DNA of 18,930 nucleotides, taken from assembly GCA_003557805.1 (NCBI GenBank), contig PWNY01000057.1, positions 1 to 18,930 of the forward strand, read 5' to 3'. The stretch comes from Bacteroidales bacterium (GTDB taxonomy: Bacteria > Bacteroidota > Bacteroidia > Bacteroidales > UBA7960). Shown here in pieces: positions 15,312 through 18,930 of the stretch. The notes under the pieces were generated by a model. The model was not told where the DNA came from and ran no database searches. It saw only the letters and a program-made list of their open reading frames with translations. Position 1 is the first letter of the stretch; every line of letters begins with the position of its first letter. The translations under genes were made by a program, and so were the position numbers.

Positions 15312-15911
15312 ATGAAAATTTATTCAGGACTTATACTGGGTTTGATTTCGATACTGTTTTTATCTTCCTGTGGACCCAGGCAGCAGGGAGAAGAAGAAGC
15401 AGCTGCAGGAAGAGCGGTTCCAACCGGCCTGCTTTCGGAGGTGCACCAGGAGTTCTATGAAAACCTCTACAGCCTGTGCGGCAAGTCATTCAGGGGTGAG
15501 CAGATCTACCGGAGCCACCATGCTTCCGGCTGGGAAGAGTATGAAATGATAATGCATGTGGATCTGTGTGAACCCGAACGGATACTAATCCCCTTTCATG
15601 TCGGCGAGGACAGGTCAAGGACATGGATGTTCCTGGTTGAAGACGGTATGCTGCGGCTGCGGCACGACCATCGTCACCCTGACGGCACCCCTGAAGATGA
15701 GACCCTCTACGGAGGATATGCAGATGATACTGGCACGGCTTTTGTTCAGCATTTTCCGGCCGACCCTTACACTGCAGGACTCATTGAAGAAGGCGGCGGA
15801 AATGTATGGACCATTGGTTTTGATGAAGCATTAACCAGGTTTACATATCGCCTGGAAAGGGACGGTGAAAAGAGATTAAGGGTCGATTTTGACCTTACGG
15901 AACCGCTTTAG
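15312..15911 (+). CDS. Lipoprotein of unknown function (paralogue of 9612-10205)
   Basis: The 199-residue product has a signal peptide with lipobox FLSSC (Cys20), then a Glu/Ala-rich linker and one compact domain. Its conserved blocks, in order, are SLCGKSFRGE, HVDLCE, IPFH, SRTWMFLVEDG, RHDHRHPDGTPEDETLYGGY and, near the end, VDFDLTEPL. All recur in the lipoprotein at 9612-10205, so the two are clear paralogues. H118-x-H120-x-H122 and D119/D124 form a His/Asp-rich loop that might bind metal; the two Cys in the shared blocks might pair. Neither is shown. I recognise no named domain. It is the first gene of an operon with an alpha/beta hydrolase (22 bp downstream) and QueD, and has its own promoter element. 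ATG 15312 gives a proper signal peptide. Confidence 0.88.
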   Translation: MKIYSGLILGLISILFLSSCGPRQQGEEEAAAGRAVPTGLLSEVHQEFYENLYSLCGKSFRGEQIYRSHHASGWEEYEMIMHVDLCEPERILIPFHVGEDRSRTWMFLVEDGMLRLRHDHRHPDGTPEDETLYGGYADDTGTAFVQHFPADPYTAGLIEEGGGNVWTIGFDEALTRFTYRLERDGEKRLRVDFDLTEPL

Positions 15912-15933
15912 GGCCTCAGGGTAAATAACAAAC

Positions 15934-16764
15934 ATGGACAACAAAGACCTGAATAGAGTGGAAGACTTCAGTAACAGCAGGCTGTTCTATAAAACATACC
16001 TGTGCAGGGATGAGAATGCACCCTGGGTAACCCTTATACATGGAGTGGGGGGCAGTTCGATAATATGGCACAAACAGATAAGGGAGTTTTCAAGGCACTT
16101 CAACGTACTGGTAGTGGACCTCAGGGGGCATGGCAGGTCACGCGACCTTTTCACCGCCTATATGGGCCGGAAATACACCTTCGAGGATATAAGCCTGGAT
16201 GTGCTAAAGGTCCTTGATCATCTGAAAATAGAGCAGAGCCATTTTGTTGGGGTTTCACTTGGTACCATTCTTGTTCGCGTTATAGCCGAGATAGACCCTG
16301 ACAGGGTACAGTCCATGACCCTGGCCGGGGCCATAACCAGGCTCAGTATCAGAAGCCGTTTCCTGGTCTGGGTTGCAAAGGTGTTCAAACCGGTTATCCC
16401 TTTTATGTGGCTATACAGGATGTTCGCACGTATCCTGATGCCAAACCGCAGGCACAGGGAGAGCAGGAGCCTTTTCATAAAGGAGGCCCAAAAGCTTTAC
16501 AGAAGGGAGATTAACAGATGGTTCAGGCTCCTCAGGGATGTGAACCCCCTGCTTCAATATCATGTTGAACAAAACCCCCATGTTCCAACTTTATATCTTA
16601 TGGGAGATGAGGACCACCTGTTTCTAAACCCGGTAAAAAACCTGGTAGAGAACAATGATATGGCCTCCCTTGTTACCATAAAGAATTCAGGTCATGTATG
16701 CAATGTAGACCAGCCTGCTGATTTTAACAGGCAAGCAATAGATTTTATCAGACGCACACATTGA
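15934..16764 (+). CDS. Alpha/beta hydrolase fold protein
   Basis: The 276-residue protein has the full alpha/beta hydrolase layout. It has an oxyanion-hole motif HGVGGS, the strand-4 turn VVDLRGHGRSRD, and the nucleophile elbow GVSLG with Ser108. The acidic residue is in LMGDEDHLF (D225 or D227), and the catalytic His is H254 in NSGHVCNVDQP. A lid region rich in Arg and aromatic residues (about residues 135-190, with FKPVIPFMWLYRMFARIL) is hydrophobic and may contact lipid or membrane. No signal peptide is seen, so it is probably cytosolic. The family includes esterases, lipases, haloperoxidases and C-C hydrolases, and the substrate cannot be assigned. It lies 22 bp after the lipoprotein gene and 26 bp before QueD, in one operon. 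Confidence 0.88.
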   Translation: MDNKDLNRVEDFSNSRLFYKTYLCRDENAPWVTLIHGVGGSSIIWHKQIREFSRHFNVLVVDLRGHGRSRDLFTAYMGRKYTFEDISLDVLKVLDHLKIEQSHFVGVSLGTILVRVIAEIDPDRVQSMTLAGAITRLSIRSRFLVWVAKVFKPVIPFMWLYRMFARILMPNRRHRESRSLFIKEAQKLYRREINRWFRLLRDVNPLLQYHVEQNPHVPTLYLMGDEDHLFLNPVKNLVENNDMASLVTIKNSGHVCNVDQPADFNRQAIDFIRRTH

Positions 16765-16790
16765 CCCCCGTTATCGCTTAACATGTTACA

Positions 16791-17258
16791 ATGCGTGAAG
16801 AACCGACTATAAGGCTGACCCGGCAGTTCACCTTTGAAGCAGCACATGCACTGTCAGATTATGACGGTGCATGCCGGAACATACATGGTCACAGTTACAG
16901 TCTTTTTGTAACTGTCAGGGGGAAACCCCTGAACCAGCCCGGCCACCCGCGTAACGGAATGTTAATTGATTTCTCAATGCTTAAGGAAATCGTAACTTCA
17001 CTTATTACAGATAAATTTGATCATGCATTGCTTGTTGATGCATCAAGTGAAATCGGCAAAGCCTGCATTAAAGATAAAGCCTTCGGCAAGGTAATAGCCC
17101 TGCCCTACCAGCCAACCTGCGAGAACATGGTCTCCGACTTTGCTTCAAGCCTGCAGAAGGCCCTCCCCGAAGGGGTTGAACTCTATTCCCTGAAGCTGCA
17201 TGAAACTGCCAGCTCCTATGCCGAATGGTATGCAGGGGATCAGAATAGAAAGCTGTAA
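16791..17258 (+). CDS. queD: 6-carboxytetrahydropterin synthase (QueD/PTPS family)
   Basis: The expected reaction converts 7,8-dihydroneopterin triphosphate to 6-carboxy-5,6,7,8-tetrahydropterin, the first committed step toward preQ0 and queuosine after GTP cyclohydrolase I. The 155-residue length is normal for the family. Zinc ligands are H19 (FEAAHAL) and H32/H34 (HGHSY). The catalytic Cys is C28 in CRNIHGH, the spacing seen in QueD. DH is D77-H78 in KFDHALL, and the pterin-anchoring Glu is E138 in LHETASSYAEW. The Cys-x3-H-G-H pattern favours QueD over eukaryote-like 6-pyruvoyl synthases. It is the last gene of the lipoprotein-hydrolase operon; no other queuosine genes are visible. Its 3' end overlaps the convergent DUF5686 gene by 19 bp. 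Confidence 0.93.
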   Translation: MREEPTIRLTRQFTFEAAHALSDYDGACRNIHGHSYSLFVTVRGKPLNQPGHPRNGMLIDFSMLKEIVTSLITDKFDHALLVDASSEIGKACIKDKAFGKVIALPYQPTCENMVSDFASSLQKALPEGVELYSLKLHETASSYAEWYAGDQNRKL

Positions 17259-18930
17259 CTAAGGCGAAGGCTGAAATTGTCCATGAATCTGCCACGGGAG
17301 TAGGGACCATAACGGTACATAAATTCAATTCCGGGGCTGGTTAACCCGGGACCCAGTAAATCAAGGATAGCCACTCCGGACTCAAGGAAACCTTTTTTAA
17401 GGGTTTTAAAAGTTGCATTATGGTGCATATGACTGTCGCTGAGATCCCCGATAGCAGCATTTGTTATAAGTACTATCTCAGGAGAAAAACCTCCCTGTCC
17501 AAATAACAGCTCCTCAAAACTATGGGTCCAGAAAAGGGCTATATACCTGTCAGAAACGAACTCAGCCGCACCCATGGTGGCAAAAGAACCAGGAACACTG
17601 ACCCCGTAACGGCTGTAGGCCCCGGGTGCCGTAAACCGTTTCATCCACGGCGCATCACCCGTGAAATAACCTGCCCTGAGTTTCAGCCTCTGCCGCCCCA
17701 GCATTCGTACACGGTAAGTATGGTCAGCACTTCCTTCAAGCCTGAGGTATTCATACTCTCCACCAAGGCTGCCGTCAACACCCCTTGAAATGTTGAGCCT
17801 GATCACCGGATGGTTCCCACCCAGCCTGAATGTGCGGTATGGTGTGTAAATATACCTTTCGCCATAAGCAAACCTTAAATTTATCCCGGTCTCAAAGAAT
17901 CTGCTGTTTGAACTGCTTTCCGGACCCGGAGGAACAGACTGTCCGTAATAATAGGAGTCAGGCTGGCTGTAGTCCTCCGCTGAGGCAAAAGCTCTGATTG
18001 TAAGGTAGTTCCTGAATGCACGCATCTGAAGCCAAAATGTATGGCTTTCCACCATATCAAGGGTTTCCAGGTAATAGCTCCTCAGGTTGGATGAGGAGAG
18101 CAATGTTTCGTTTCCAATGAAGAAAGAACCACCCCTTTCCCTTGTATCATAAAGGTAATCGTATCCCGACCAAAGATCCCTGTAATTGGAGAGCAGCACA
18201 CTGAGCCCGCCACCATACTTAAGCTCCCGGTCCTTAAACCCATATCCAGCAAGCCCTCTAAAACGAAGTTTACGGCTCAGGTTGTCATTGGTCCTGAATG
18301 AGATACCTGGCCTGAAACCCTCCTGGACGTTGTACCTGAAAAAGCTTCCCACATCCATGTCAAATATCCCCCTTCTCCACTTACCTTCAAACAATGCCTC
18401 AAGTGTGCCGATCTGCCTTTCGAGATTTATCTCTTCGGCGATACTGTCAATATAGTGGTATGTATTGTACTCCCTGGCGCTCAGGCTGTCAACCCTGAAC
18501 CCGGCCCAGAAGGCTTCATCCTCCCTGGTAACACCGGGTGAGAACTCAAAGTGGTATGAGGAGAAATCCCTTCTTCTTAACTCCAGGCCGGTTTCTATAT
18601 CCCTGATATAGGTTCTGCCTGTCCCTGTTATTTTAAATCCATGAAAGTCAGGAATATCAGCGATCTCAAAATCGGTGTTAAGCTGCTTTGGGAACCACTT
18701 ATCACCGGAGATCAATTCATAGTTTTGCTGTATCCTTACATTTGAACTGCCTTCACTATCAGCAGGCCCGGCAATAACAGACTGCAGGGCCCAGCCCCTG
18801 GTATTTATGTATAGCACCCCTTTAAGGCCCTTAAAGTTCCTGCCCAGTGATGGCCTGTAGGATATAACGAACACTGTGTCGCTTGCGGCGGTATAGGTTG
18901 TGTCCTCCAGGTTGAAGAAGTAGCGGCGGG
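17240..18930 (-). CDS. DUF5686 family outer-membrane protein (N-terminus outside window)
   Basis: The frame runs from a TGA at 17242-17240 to the right edge without a stop, giving about 562 residues of the C-terminal part. The visible start reads YFFNLEDTTY, then VFVISYRPSLGRNFKGLKGVL, which is typical of DUF5686 proteins. Long amphipathic, Tyr/Arg/Gly-rich strands follow (for example GYGFKDRELKYGGGLSVLL and FWLQMRAFRNYLTIRAFAS), ending LRLSYSFLF with a terminal Phe, as in outer-membrane barrels. Full-length members usually begin with a signal peptide and a carboxypeptidase-regulatory-like domain, which would lie beyond the edge. The GTG at 18874 is internal, not the start. Function is unknown; these proteins occur widely in Bacteroidota. 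The 3' end overlaps queD by 19 bp. Confidence 0.85.
   Translation of the reverse strand, partial: RRYFFNLEDTTYTAASDTVFVISYRPSLGRNFKGLKGVLYINTRGWALQSVIAGPADSEGSSNVRIQQNYELISGDKWFPKQLNTDFEIADIPDFHGFKITGTGRTYIRDIETGLELRRRDFSSYHFEFSPGVTREDEAFWAGFRVDSLSAREYNTYHYIDSIAEEINLERQIGTLEALFEGKWRRGIFDMDVGSFFRYNVQEGFRPGISFRTNDNLSRKLRFRGLAGYGFKDRELKYGGGLSVLLSNYRDLWSGYDYLYDTRERGGSFFIGNETLLSSSNLRSYYLETLDMVESHTFWLQMRAFRNYLTIRAFASAEDYSQPDSYYYGQSVPPGPESSSNSRFFETGINLRFAYGERYIYTPYRTFRLGGNHPVIRLNISRGVDGSLGGEYEYLRLEGSADHTYRVRMLGRQRLKLRAGYFTGDAPWMKRFTAPGAYSRYGVSVPGSFATMGAAEFVSDRYIALFWTHSFEELLFGQGGFSPEIVLITNAAIGDLSDSHMHHNATFKTLKKGFLESGVAILDLLGPGLTSPGIEFMYRYGPYSRGRFMDNFSLRLSYSFLF

Noticed and set aside
1..18930. CRISPR arrays, tRNA or rRNA genes, insertion sequences and attachment sites
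   Set aside because: No regularly spaced repeats, cloverleaf-like segments, rRNA sequence, transposase motifs or paired terminal repeats were seen on either strand by eye.

Overview
The window looks like a chromosomal segment of a Bacteroidota genome (Bacteroidia-type; family placement not possible by eye). Supporting signs are DUF2807 (head GIN) proteins, a DUF5686 outer-membrane protein, beta-barrel proteins ending in aromatic residues, short lipoprotein signal peptides, scarce Shine-Dalgarno sites, and several copies of the TAnnTTTG -7 promoter element typical of this phylum. No tRNA, rRNA, insertion sequence, phage gene or CRISPR array was seen. Composition looks even and moderate in GC, with AT-rich intergenic stretches.

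Layout from left to right. (1) Positions 1-3711, minus strand: a tripartite efflux pair, with an RND periplasmic adaptor followed by a HAE1-type RND inner-membrane pump that runs off the left edge. (2) 3712-4095: an AT-rich divergent intergenic region with short repeats, a promoter-like element and a strong hairpin. (3) 4096-9619, plus strand: a tight four-gene operon of a CDP-alcohol phosphatidyltransferase, a CdsA-type CTP:phosphatidate cytidylyltransferase, a phytol/dolichol kinase (DGK1-like) membrane protein, and a large cytosolic GH13 alpha-amylase-family protein of 1142 residues. (4) 9612-10205, minus: a small lipoprotein of unknown function. (5) 10384-12647, plus: two GIN-domain proteins, the second fused to an outer-membrane barrel, ended by a clear intrinsic terminator. 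(6) 12741-13496, plus: a YebC/PmpR family protein. (7) 13499-15208, minus: a lone tandem-ATPase protein of the oligopeptide ABC type. (8) 15312-17258, plus: a lipoprotein paralogous to the one in (4), an alpha/beta hydrolase, and 6-carboxytetrahydropterin synthase (QueD). (9) 17240-18930, minus: a DUF5686 outer-membrane protein that runs off the right edge.

How the genes fit together. The first three genes of the 4.1-9.6 kb operon read as a complete route from diacylglycerol (or another lipid alcohol) to phosphatidate, to CDP-diacylglycerol, to a phospholipid with an unidentified head group. Their coupling to an atypical cytosolic GH13 enzyme is the best candidate here for an undescribed system. 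The other blocks are cell-envelope functions (efflux, lipoproteins, barrels) and housekeeping (YebC, QueD). Genes are packed tightly: all three convergent junctions either overlap or are 2 bp apart.
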